NCBI RefSeq assembly: GCF_032586235.1
Contig: NZ_JAWHTD010000003.1
Coordinates: 163,933-227,932, forward strand
From: Aestuariicoccus sp032586235
Lineage (GTDB): Bacteria; Pseudomonadota; Alphaproteobacteria; Rhodobacterales; Rhodobacteraceae
Direction: 5' to 3'
DNA: 64,000 bases
Each line of letters begins with the position of its first letter. Within the stretch, counting starts at the first letter, position 1. The translations under genes were made by a program, and so were the position numbers. Shown piece by piece: positions 1 through 7,287 of the stretch. A model generated the notes under the pieces. That model was not told where the DNA came from. It did not search any database and was given only the letters and a program-made list of their open reading frames with translations.

Positions 1-314
1 CCGACCACCAGATCGACCATCGGCTGACGGCGCATGATCTCGGCCCCTTCGGCCTGCGCCACGCAGCCCGCGACGCCGATCTTGAGGTCGGGCTTTTCCG
101 CCTTCAGCCCCTTGTAGCGGCCCAGCTCGGAATACACCTTTTCTGCGGCCTTCTCGCGGATGTGGCAGGTGTTGAGCAGGATCATGTCCGCATCGTCGGG
201 CGATTGCGTCTGGACATAGCCCTGCCCGCCCAGCGCCTCGGCCATACGCTCGCTGTCGTAAACATTCATCTGGCAACCATAGGTCTTGATGAAAAGCTTC
301 TTGGGCGCGGTCAT
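1..314 (-). CDS. miaB: tRNA-2-methylthio-N6-dimethylallyladenosine synthase, N-terminal part (runs off the window)
   Basis: About 104 codons are visible, read leftwards from the ATG at 314, and the gene continues beyond base 1. The N-terminus MTAPKKLFIKTYGCQMNVYD is the start of the MiaB UPF0004 domain, and Cys residues follow in NTCHIRE and GVAGCVAQAEG, the three cysteines expected to hold the second [4Fe-4S] cluster. MiaB is a radical-SAM enzyme that methylthiolates i6A37 in tRNAs reading UNN codons. The radical-SAM CxxxCxxC motif lies outside the window. Identification rests on the N-terminal domain only but is clear. Confidence 0.93.
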   Translation of the reverse strand, partial: MTAPKKLFIKTYGCQMNVYDSERMAEALGGQGYVQTQSPDDADMILLNTCHIREKAAEKVYSELGRYKGLKAEKPDLKIGVAGCVAQAEGAEIMRRQPMVDLVV

Positions 315-422
315 GGCGGTCTCCATCGGGGTACAGGCCGCGCAGATAACGCAGAATCCCCCCACCTTGCAATGCGGGTCGTTTTGACGGAGTCTTTGCC
401 AAAACGTGCCACAGAGGCGGCG

Positions 423-1292
423 ATGCGGTATTCCGACCTGAACGATTTTCTGGCCCGCGGCCGGGCGGCGCTGTCAAAAGGCCCCGTCGCTTTGATTTTT
501 GCCGAGGACGATGTCGAGATCGACACGACCCTGCGGCACCATATGCAATGCGGTTTCGCCAGCATCGCGGTCTTCATGGACCCGATCTTTGCGCTTCCGC
601 CCGACCTGCACGAGACGGTGCACCGGATCGATTACGACATGACCCGCGACGGTGCGCTGGAAACCGCGGTCAACGCGGTGATCGCGGCGGCGCCGGGTTT
701 GTGGCTCTATTATTGCTACAACGCCGAATATCTCTTTTATCCCTTCGCCGAGACACGGACGGTGTCGGAGATGCTGGCCTTCCACACCGAAGAACGGCGT
801 GACGCGATGCTGACCTATGTGATCGACCTTTACGCAGGCGATCTCGACCGGTTTCCGAACGCCGTGTCGCTGGACGACGCGCATCTCGACCGGTCGGGCT
901 ATTACGCGCTGGCCCGGCCCGACGCTACCAATCACAACCACCCCAAGGAGCGGCAGCTGGATTTCTACGGCGGCCTGCGCTGGCGGTATGAGGAGCACGT
1001 TCCGCAGGAACGGCGCAAGATCGACCGCATTGCGCTCTTCCGGTCACGAGCGGGTCTGAAGCTAAGGGCCGATCACACCTTCGAAGACGAGGAATACAAC
1101 ACCTACGCTTGTCCCTGGCACAACAATCTGACCGCCGCGATCGTGTCGTTCCGGACGGCGAAGGCGCTCAAGCGCAACCCCGGATCGACCTTCGATATCC
1201 GCACCTTCCGCTGGCACAATTCGACGCCGTTCGAATGGCATTCGCGCCAGTTGCTCGATCTGGGGCTGATGGAATCCGGGCAATGGTTCTGA
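423..1292 (+). CDS. Conserved protein, glycosyltransferase family 2-like
   Basis: A 289-residue protein with no signal peptide. The opening (FAEDDVEIDTTLRHHMQCGF) has the layout of the family-2-like 'glycosyltransferase 2_4' proteins, where an acidic, nucleotide-sugar-binding start is followed by a helix. Conserved-looking blocks are YYCYNAEYLFYPF near the middle, HNHPKERQLDFYGGLRWR, and a C-terminal WHNSTPFEWHSRQLLDLGLM. A canonical DXD motif is not obvious, so activity is unproven. The ATG at 423 is chosen because GAGGCGG lies just upstream; the frame stays open further 5' into the miaB promoter region. It is divergent from miaB and ends 5 bases before a twin-palindrome repeat. Confidence 0.6.
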   Translation: MRYSDLNDFLARGRAALSKGPVALIFAEDDVEIDTTLRHHMQCGFASIAVFMDPIFALPPDLHETVHRIDYDMTRDGALETAVNAVIAAAPGLWLYYCYNAEYLFYPFAETRTVSEMLAFHTEERRDAMLTYVIDLYAGDLDRFPNAVSLDDAHLDRSGYYALARPDATNHNHPKERQLDFYGGLRWRYEEHVPQERRKIDRIALFRSRAGLKLRADHTFEDEEYNTYACPWHNNLTAAIVSFRTAKALKRNPGSTFDIRTFRWHNSTPFEWHSRQLLDLGLMESGQWF

Positions 1293-1296
1293 CGCC

Positions 1297-1347
1297 GACG
1301 CCGTTTTCTTGCAAAGAAAACGGACCGGAAATTTTGAAAATTTCCGG
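1297..1347. repeat. Twin-palindrome intergenic repeat, copy 1
   Basis: Two adjacent perfect hairpins: arms CCGTTTTCTT/AAGAAAACGG at 1301-1323 and CCGGAAATTTT/AAAATTTCCGG at 1325-1347. A near-identical copy in inverse orientation lies at 45444-45489. Both copies sit between the 3' ends of convergent genes, here the glycosyltransferase-like gene (stop 1292) and fabI (stop 1402). A bidirectional transcription end or mRNA-stabilising element is likely; there is no classical U-tract after either stem. Confidence 0.75.
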
Positions 1348-1401
1348 CCACCGTGTGGATCGAACGCGGCTTTGACGATCCGGGCGTGCGCCTCGCGGGG
1401 C

Positions 1402-2193
1402 TCAGAGGTTCTCGTATTGCGGCATCCCGAGCACGTGGAAGCCACCGTCCACGCGGACGATTTCGCCGGTCGTGCAGGCCCCCGCGTCCGAACACAGCCA
1501 GGCCGCCGTGCCGCCCACCGCCTCGAGCGTCGCGTTCGAGCGCAGCGGCGCGTTCATGTCGGTGTGCTTGTAGGTCTTGCGCGCCCCGCCGATGGCCGCG
1601 CCCGCAAGCGTCTTCATCGGGCCGGGGCTGATCGCGTTCACGCGGATGCCCTCGGGCCCAAGATCGTTGGCCAGATAGCGCACCGCCGCCTCGAGCGCGG
1701 CCTTGGCCACACCCATCACGTTGTAATTCGGGGTCACGCGGGTCGAGCCCATATAGGTCAGCGTGATCAGCGTCCCGCCATTCTCCACCATCAGCGGATG
1801 CGCCCGCCGGGCCACGTCGATGAAGGAATAGGCCGAGATATCCAGCGAATTCTTGAAATTCTCGCGGCTGGTGTTCAGGATCCGCCCCTGCAGTTCCGAC
1901 TTGTCGGAAAAGGCGATGGCGTGGACCACGAAGTCGATCGTCGGCCAGCGCGCCGCCAGCTGTTCGAAGGCCGCGTCCAGCGAGGCGTCGTCCGTCACAT
2001 CCACATCGACCATGAAATCTGATCCGACCGAGGCCGCCAGCGGCTCCAGCCGCTTGCCGAAGGCCTCGCCCTGATAGGTGAAGGCCAGTTCGGCCCCGGC
2101 CTCGGCCAGCGCCTTGGCGATGCCCCAGGCGATGGATCGTTCATTGGCGACGCCCATGACCAATCCGCGTTTGCCCTGCATAGAATTCGTCAT
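1402..2193 (-). CDS. fabI: Enoyl-[acyl-carrier-protein] reductase (NADH)
   Basis: A 263-residue short-chain dehydrogenase fold protein carrying the FabI signature instead of the ordinary SDR tetrad: Tyr147, Tyr157 and Lys164 in YMGSTRVTPNYNVMGVAK, matching Tyr146/Tyr156/Lys163 of E. coli. The nucleotide-binding start is GKRGLVMGVANERSIAWG, with the FabI-type Gly spacing. It reduces trans-2-enoyl-ACP in the last step of each elongation cycle and is the usual triclosan target. The gene begins 25 bases after fabB stops, so the two are probably co-transcribed. Family length is normal. Confidence 0.97.
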   Translation of the reverse strand: MTNSMQGKRGLVMGVANERSIAWGIAKALAEAGAELAFTYQGEAFGKRLEPLAASVGSDFMVDVDVTDDASLDAAFEQLAARWPTIDFVVHAIAFSDKSELQGRILNTSRENFKNSLDISAYSFIDVARRAHPLMVENGGTLITLTYMGSTRVTPNYNVMGVAKAALEAAVRYLANDLGPEGIRVNAISPGPMKTLAGAAIGGARKTYKHTDMNAPLRSNATLEAVGGTAAWLCSDAGACTTGEIVRVDGGFHVLGMPQYENL

Positions 2194-2218
2194 GGCCGTC
2201 GTTCCGTTTCCAAATTCT

Positions 2219-3448
2219 TCAATCGCGGTATTTCGACATCAGCATCGACCCGTTGGTCCCGCCGAAGCCAAAGGAATTGGTCATCACCGTATCGAGCCCG
2301 GCGTTCTCGACCGTCGTCGTGGCGATCTCTTCGGGCTTCAGCGCCGGGTCGAGCGTTTCGACGTTGATCGAGGGCGCGATGAAATCGTGCTCGAGCATCA
2401 GCAGGCAATAGATCGCTTCCTGCGCGCCGGTGGCGCCCTGGCTGTGTCCGGTCATCGACTTGGTCGAGGACACGGGCGGCGTAGACCCCTCGCCGAAGAC
2501 CCGCCGCACCGCCTCGATCTCGCCCACGTCGCCGACCGGGGTCGAGGTGCCATGCGCGTTGATGTAGCTGACCTTGCGGTCCTCGGGCAGCGTCTTGAGC
2601 GCGCCGCGCATCGCGCGTTCACCGCCCTCGCCCGAGGGCGCCACCATATCGGCGCCGTCCGAGGTCGCCGAGAAGCCGGTCACTTCGGCGTATATCTTGG
2701 CCCCGCGCGCCAGCGCGCGCTCAAGCGGCTCCAGCACCACGATACCGCCGCCGCCGCCGATCACGAACCCGTCGCGGTCCGCGTCGAAAGCGCGCGACGC
2801 GCGGTCCGGCGTGTCGTTGTATTTCGACGACATCGCGCCCATCGCGTCAAAAAGACACGACAACGTCCAGTCAAGCTCCTCTCCGCCGCCGGCGAACATC
2901 ACGTCCTGCAGGCCCAGCGCCACCTGCTGCGCCGCCATGCCGATGCAATGCAGCGAGGTCGAGCAGGCGCTGGTGATCGAGAAATTCATGCCCTTGATCT
3001 GATAGGCGGTGGCAAGATTCGCAGACACGGTCGAGGACATGCATTTGGGCACCGCGAAAGGCCCGATCCGCTTGGTCCCGCCGGTCTTCAGCACCGTCTG
3101 ATGCGCCGCCAGCATGGCCGAGGTGGACGGCCCGCCCGACCCGGCGATGAGCCCGGTCATCGGGTCCACCACCTCGCCCGGCTCGAGCCCGGCATCGGCG
3201 ATGGCCTGACCCATGGCGATATGGGCATAGGCCGATCCCGGCCCCATGAAGCGCAGCGTCCGCTTGTCGATGTGATCCGCGACATCCAGCTTGATGTCGC
3301 CCGCGATCTGGCTGCGGAACCCGTGCTCTTTCATCGCCTCGTTGGCGGTGATCCCGGACGTTCCGGCCTTGAGCGCGGCCAGAACCTCCCCGGCATTGTT
3401 CCCGATGCTGGAAACGATCCCCAGCCCTGTGACGACGACACGGCGCAT
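2219..3448 (-). CDS. fabB: 3-oxoacyl-[acyl-carrier-protein] synthase I
   Basis: A 409-residue condensing enzyme. The nucleophile Cys162 sits in ITSACSTSLH, and the two catalytic His residues are in NAHGTSTPVGD and KSMTGHSQGA. The N-terminus MRRVVVTGLGIVSSIG is typical of FabB/FabF; the pairing with fabA favours FabB, the elongase needed for cis-unsaturated acyl chains. It lies upstream of fabI in the same transcription unit. In most relatives fabA directly precedes fabB; here a cytochrome gene and a terminator separate them, so fabBI must have their own promoter in the 166 bases upstream or be read from the cytochrome gene. Confidence 0.96.
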   Translation of the reverse strand: MRRVVVTGLGIVSSIGNNAGEVLAALKAGTSGITANEAMKEHGFRSQIAGDIKLDVADHIDKRTLRFMGPGSAYAHIAMGQAIADAGLEPGEVVDPMTGLIAGSGGPSTSAMLAAHQTVLKTGGTKRIGPFAVPKCMSSTVSANLATAYQIKGMNFSITSACSTSLHCIGMAAQQVALGLQDVMFAGGGEELDWTLSCLFDAMGAMSSKYNDTPDRASRAFDADRDGFVIGGGGGIVVLEPLERALARGAKIYAEVTGFSATSDGADMVAPSGEGGERAMRGALKTLPEDRKVSYINAHGTSTPVGDVGEIEAVRRVFGEGSTPPVSSTKSMTGHSQGATGAQEAIYCLLMLEHDFIAPSINVETLDPALKPEEIATTTVENAGLDTVMTNSFGFGGTNGSMLMSKYRD

Positions 3449-3614
3449 GCAGCCTCCCTTGTTTGCTCTGGCCTTAGTAGGGCAAGGGGGCGGGGTGGTG
3501 CAAGGCGGCTATGGCCCGCGCCGCCCGGGACGCCGCCTCGCAATCCCGCCAAGGGGCCGCACCACGGTCAGGCGCGGCAAGGCGCACGGTCGTGGCCGGA
3601 AACCGCCCCGCTCG

Positions 3615-4013
3615 CTATTCCTGGATGGATTGCAGATAATAGACGAGCGACAGGATGCGCCCGCGCGCGACCATGTCGGCGGTCTCTCCGCGCTGGCTGG
3701 TGGCCGAGACCTGGAATCGCTCGCCCCAGACCGGCATCGCGCTGCCGTGCGCCCGGACCCCGTCGCGCCCGTCGACGGTCTTAAGGACCGCGTCCAGCGG
3801 AAAGGCGCCATCGTTCGCCTTTGACAGCTCCAACAGGCTGGGGGTGGAAATGTTCAGAAGCCCCGCAAGAGGCCCGTCCCCCCGCGCGCTCTCGCCGTGG
3901 CAGCCTGCGCAGGCGGCCATGTATTCCTGTTCGCCGACCACATCGGCGAAGGCCGGGCCGCTGGCCAGGATCAATGCCGCGATCAGATGCGCTCCGGTTT
4001 TCCGGTATGTCAT
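3615..4013 (-). CDS. Small periplasmic c-type cytochrome
   Basis: A 132-residue precursor with a clear signal peptide (residues 1-24, cleavage near AFA|DVV). A single haem-attachment site CAGCH lies at residues 35-39, and a likely Met axial ligand is in GSAMPVWG, where the MPxWG context resembles small class I cytochromes c. The start MTYRKTG is preferred over an ATG-like start seven codons upstream because GGAGGTCACATC precedes it directly. It should carry electrons in the periplasm; its partner is unknown. A textbook FnrL site and -10 lie upstream, predicting induction at low oxygen. The gene interrupts the usual fabA-fabB adjacency. Confidence 0.88.
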   Translation of the reverse strand: MTYRKTGAHLIAALILASGPAFADVVGEQEYMAACAGCHGESARGDGPLAGLLNISTPSLLELSKANDGAFPLDAVLKTVDGRDGVRAHGSAMPVWGERFQVSATSQRGETADMVARGRILSLVYYLQSIQE

Positions 4014-4084
4014 GATGTGACCTCCCAAGCTCACGATACCAGTTGCAGCCTGTGTGCTCGCGGAACGCTCCGCCGCACGACCGC

Positions 4085-4126
4085 CACTTTATGCGCCCGG
4101 GGGTCATCGCGTTTGACATTCATCAA
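4085..4126 (-). promoter_or_regulatory. FnrL-type box and class II promoter for the cytochrome c gene
   Basis: TTGAC-ATTC-ATCAA at 4113-4126 fits the alphaproteobacterial FnrL consensus TTGAY-N4-RTCAA exactly. Reading leftwards, a -10-like TAAAGT occupies 4090-4085, which is where -12 to -7 would fall if the box were centred at -41.5. That is the classical class II activator geometry. The predicted start is near 4078, about 65 bases before the ATG at 4013. Confidence 0.62.
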
Positions 4127-4184
4127 GTTCGCGGCAGCGCGTGGCATCGGCAAGGCCAAGCCGCCGCGCAACAAAGCCGCGCAG

Positions 4185-4212
4185 CAAAAAAGAGGCCCGG
4201 AGGCCTCTTTTT
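4185..4212. terminator. Bidirectional rho-independent terminator after fabA
   Basis: Arms AAAAAGAGGCC and GGCCTCTTTTT flank a CGGA loop, with A and T tracts on the two sides. It lies 24 bases after the fabA stop codon and so separates fabA from the cytochrome gene and fabBI. Confidence 0.85.
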
Positions 4213-4235
4213 CATACGTCGGTCAATGCGCCGGT

Positions 4236-4745
4236 TCAGCTTTCGGACAGGGCGACCTTCATGTCCTTGACCTGATAGATCACATCGCCATCCGCCTCGA
4301 CGATGCCGTCGGCGACGCCCATGGTCAGGCGGCGGGTCTGCACGGCCTTGGTGAAATCCACCTTGTAGGTCAGCATCTTGCGGTCGGGGCGGACCATGCC
4401 GGTCAGCTTGACCTCGCCCACACCCAGCGCATAGCCGCGCCCCGGCCAGCCGCGCCAGCCGAGGTTGAAGCCTGTCAGCTGCCACAGCCCGTCGAGGCCG
4501 AGGCATCCAGGCATGATCGGATTGCCCGGGAAATGGCATTCAAAGAACCAAAGGTCCGGCGTGATGTCGAATTCCGCCACAACATGGCCCTTGCCGTGCA
4601 GGCCGCCATCGCCCGAAATATCGGTGATCCGGTCCATCATCAGCATGGGCGGCGCCGGCAGCTGCGCGTTGCCGGGGCCGAAAAGCTCGCCACGTGAGCA
4701 TTTCAGCAGGTCGTCCTTGTCAAAACTCGTTGGATACTGCCCCAT
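4236..4745 (-). CDS. fabA: 3-hydroxydecanoyl-[ACP] dehydratase/isomerase
   Basis: A 169-residue hot-dog protein with the FabA active-site block ECHFPGNPIMPGCLGLD. His71 and Asp85 correspond to the catalytic His70/Asp84 of E. coli FabA. It dehydrates 3-hydroxydecanoyl-ACP and isomerises trans-2- to cis-3-decenoyl-ACP, the branch point for unsaturated fatty acids, and feeds FabB. It is divergent from irr, as in related bacteria, and has its own terminator, so it is probably monocistronic. Confidence 0.97.
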   Translation of the reverse strand: MGQYPTSFDKDDLLKCSRGELFGPGNAQLPAPPMLMMDRITDISGDGGLHGKGHVVAEFDITPDLWFFECHFPGNPIMPGCLGLDGLWQLTGFNLGWRGWPGRGYALGVGEVKLTGMVRPDRKMLTYKVDFTKAVQTRRLTMGVADGIVEADGDVIYQVKDMKVALSES

Positions 4746-4785
4746 CGCCTCGTGTCCCCGTTCCTATGCCTTCGGTGTCGAGATC

Positions 4786-4814
4786 CTCTAGCACCGCGCT
4801 TGCGGCAGGTGCAA
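4786..4814 (-). promoter_or_regulatory. Candidate sigma-70 promoter of fabA
   Basis: On the minus strand a -35-like TTGCAC (4814-4809) is followed after 17 bases by CTAGAG (4791-4786), about 40 bases upstream of the fabA ATG. Only the first -35 half is strong. Confidence 0.35.
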
Positions 4815-4860
4815 GCCCGCGGCATTGCGCCCATTCTGCGCGCCTTCATGGGAAATTCAT

Positions 4861-4889
4861 TTGAAATCCTCGCCCGCCGCGCTTTATAT
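4861..4889 (+). promoter_or_regulatory. Candidate sigma-70 promoter of irr
   Basis: TTGAAA at 4861-4866, a 17-base spacer, then TTATAT at 4884-4889, followed by the ATG at 4923. Spacing and hexamers fit a housekeeping promoter. A separate iron-control operator is not recognised. Confidence 0.42.
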
Positions 4890-4922
4890 GCAGTGTTAAG
4901 GTAAGGGTTTGCAGGATAGAAA

Positions 4923-5339
4923 ATGACAACCGAAGCGATCACGCGCAGCACCAAATGGCTCGGGCAGGCGGGCCTGCGCCCGACGCGGCAACGTGTGGCG
5001 CTTGCGGCGCTCCTGATCGGCGACGGTCAAAATCGGCATGTCACCGCCGAAAGCCTTTTCGACTCGGCCAAGCAGCAGGGCGAAAGCGTGTCGCTGGCGA
5101 CAGTTTACAACACGTTGCGGGCTTTCTGCGACGCGGGCCTGATGCAGGAAGTGACGGTGGACGGGTCGAAAAGCTATTTCGACACCAACACCCACGACCA
5201 TCCGCATTTCTTCTGGGAGGACGAGGGGCGGCTGACCGATGCCCCCGCCGACCAGCTTGAGATCACGCGTCTGCCCGACGCGCCGGACGGGGCAGAAATT
5301 TCGGCGGTAGACGTGGTGATCCGCCTGCGGCGGACCTAG
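4923..5339 (+). CDS. irr: Fur-family transcriptional regulator, iron response regulator Irr
   Basis: A 138-residue Fur-family protein: winged helix (GLRPTRQRVALAALL, then SLATVYNTLRAFCDAGLM) followed by a dimerisation domain. The metal/haem region NTHDHPHFF and the position divergent from fabA fit Irr of the Rhodobacterales rather than Fur or Mur. Irr controls iron uptake, haem and iron-storage genes, and is commonly haem- or iron-responsive. The C-terminal CxxC pairs of Fur are absent. hemE and hemC further along the window could be targets, though no operator was identified. Confidence 0.85.
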   Translation: MTTEAITRSTKWLGQAGLRPTRQRVALAALLIGDGQNRHVTAESLFDSAKQQGESVSLATVYNTLRAFCDAGLMQEVTVDGSKSYFDTNTHDHPHFFWEDEGRLTDAPADQLEITRLPDAPDGAEISAVDVVIRLRRT

Positions 5340-5502
5340 GCTGTCCTGCCGGGCCTGCGGCTCTTGTGATCCAGCGTCGGTCTTTCTTCGTACAAATTGG
5401 GCGGTGCCGGGTACCGGCGCCATGTCCTCTGCGGCTTTGTCTGGAACACACCAGCGAGGCACGGTAGAAAGGACCAATTTCGACCGGGGGAGGGGCAGCT
5501 TC

Positions 5503-7287
5503 GTGACCGTCTATCGCTCTATGTGCGCCGTGTTCTGTATGGGGCTGCTGGCGGCCGCTCCGCAGGCGCGGGCGCTGGACGACCTGCAGTTCCGCGTCGA
5601 CACCGCGGATGAGGATTTCACCGCCCGCCTCAAGGATGCGTCGCTGTTGCGCGCGGCCAAATCCGAGGGCCGTGTCTTGCCCGAGGACCTGATGGCGACG
5701 GCTTTGGCGGATTACCGCCGACTGACCGAATACCTATATTCCGAAGGCTACTACGGCGGCACCGTCAACATCCGCGTCGACGGGACCGAGGCTGCGGCGA
5801 TCCCTGTTCTGTCGCCGCCCAGCCGCATCGGCATCATCGTGGTCGAAATCGACCCCGGCCCGCTCTACCGCTTTTCCCGCGCGCAAGTGGCGCCGCTGGC
5901 CGAGGGCACCGAAATGCCCGAGGGCTTCCGCGAGGGGGAACCGGCCCCGGCGACCCTGGTCGGCGACGCGGTAGACGCCGCGGTCACCGGATGGCGCGAG
6001 GCGGGTCATGCCAAGGCCGAACCGGTTTCCGAAAAAGTCACCGCCAATCATTCCAGCGACACGCTATCGGCCGATGTCCGGATCGGCCCTGGGCCGCGCC
6101 TGCGGTTCGGCCGCCTTGAGGTGACGACACCCAGCGCCGTGCGCGCCGCGGCGATCCGGCGGATCGCGGGCCTGCCGCGCGGCGAGGTGTTCCACCCCGA
6201 CGAGGTCGCCCGCTCGGCCGAGCGGCTGCGCCGGACCGAGGCGTTCTCTTCGGTCCAGCTGGTCGAGGGCGAAGCGGTGGGCGACGTGCTCGAGATGGAG
6301 GCCCGCGTGGCCGACCGCAAACCCCGGCGCATCGGTGCCGGGGCAGAGCTGTCGTCGCTCGACGGGGTGACGCTTTCGGGTTTCTGGCTGCACCGCAACA
6401 TAGCGGGCGGCGCCGAACGGCTGCGTTTCGACGCCGAGGTGCGCAACATCGGCACCGTGACCGAGGACATCGACTATCTGCTGCGCGCGCGGCTCGACGT
6501 GCCCGCGGCCATCGGGCCGGACACGCATTTCTTCACCTTCGGGGAATACCTTCTCGAGGTCGAACCGGCCTACGAATCCGAACGCTTTGAATTCGGCGTC
6601 GGTCTGAGCCGGATCTGGTCCGAAGAGCTGACGACCGAACTTTATGTCGGCTATCTCGAGGCGGATACGAAAACCGACCTGGGCGAGCAGTATTTCCAGC
6701 TGGTGCCGCTGCACGGCACGCTGGTCTACGACCGGCGCGACGACCCGCTGAACCCCAAGAACGGCTATTACGTCAGCGTCGAGGCGACGCCCTACCTGGG
6801 TCTTGGCGACAGCGACAGCGGCGCGCGGCTTTTCGGCGATCTGCGCGGGTTCAAGTCGCTCGGAACCCGCAATGTCGTCGCGGGCCGCCTGCAGATGGGA
6901 TCGGTCCTGGGCTCCGAGATCGACAACACGCTGCCGGAACTGCTCTTCGCCTCGGGTGGCGGCGGCACGGTGCGCGGCCAGCCCTACAAGTCGCTGGATG
7001 TGGACCTGGGCGGCGGCGACCGGTCGGGCGGGCGCAGCTTTGTCGGCCTTTCGGCCGAACTGCGCACGTCGATCACCGAAAACATCGGCATCGTGGCCTT
7101 TGCCGACGCGGGCTATATCGGCGCCGAAAGCAGCTATGACGGCAACGGCGACTGGCATTCCGGCGCCGGGCTGGGGCTGCGCTACAACACCGGCATCGGC
7201 CCGATCCGCTTTGACGTCGCGATGCCCACGGGCGGCGACACCGGCGACGGCGTGCAGATCTACATCGGAATAGGACAAGCGTTTTGA
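5503..7287 (+). CDS. tamA: Outer-membrane BamA/TamA-family translocation protein
   Basis: A 594-residue precursor from the GTG at 5503, chosen because GGGGGAGGGG lies 8 bases upstream and a signal peptide follows at once (cleavage near AQARA|LDD). POTRA-like repeats occupy roughly residues 30-270, and the remainder is an Omp85 beta-barrel ending in the C-terminal signature YIGIGQAF with a terminal aromatic. TamA works with TamB in moving or inserting outer-membrane proteins and lipids. Its TGA overlaps the TTG start of tamB, so the two are translationally coupled. An upstream extension to 5404 stays open but lacks an RBS. Confidence 0.9.
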   Translation: MTVYRSMCAVFCMGLLAAAPQARALDDLQFRVDTADEDFTARLKDASLLRAAKSEGRVLPEDLMATALADYRRLTEYLYSEGYYGGTVNIRVDGTEAAAIPVLSPPSRIGIIVVEIDPGPLYRFSRAQVAPLAEGTEMPEGFREGEPAPATLVGDAVDAAVTGWREAGHAKAEPVSEKVTANHSSDTLSADVRIGPGPRLRFGRLEVTTPSAVRAAAIRRIAGLPRGEVFHPDEVARSAERLRRTEAFSSVQLVEGEAVGDVLEMEARVADRKPRRIGAGAELSSLDGVTLSGFWLHRNIAGGAERLRFDAEVRNIGTVTEDIDYLLRARLDVPAAIGPDTHFFTFGEYLLEVEPAYESERFEFGVGLSRIWSEELTTELYVGYLEADTKTDLGEQYFQLVPLHGTLVYDRRDDPLNPKNGYYVSVEATPYLGLGDSDSGARLFGDLRGFKSLGTRNVVAGRLQMGSVLGSEIDNTLPELLFASGGGGTVRGQPYKSLDVDLGGGDRSGGRSFVGLSAELRTSITENIGIVAFADAGYIGAESSYDGNGDWHSGAGLGLRYNTGIGPIRFDVAMPTGGDTGDGVQIYIGIGQAF

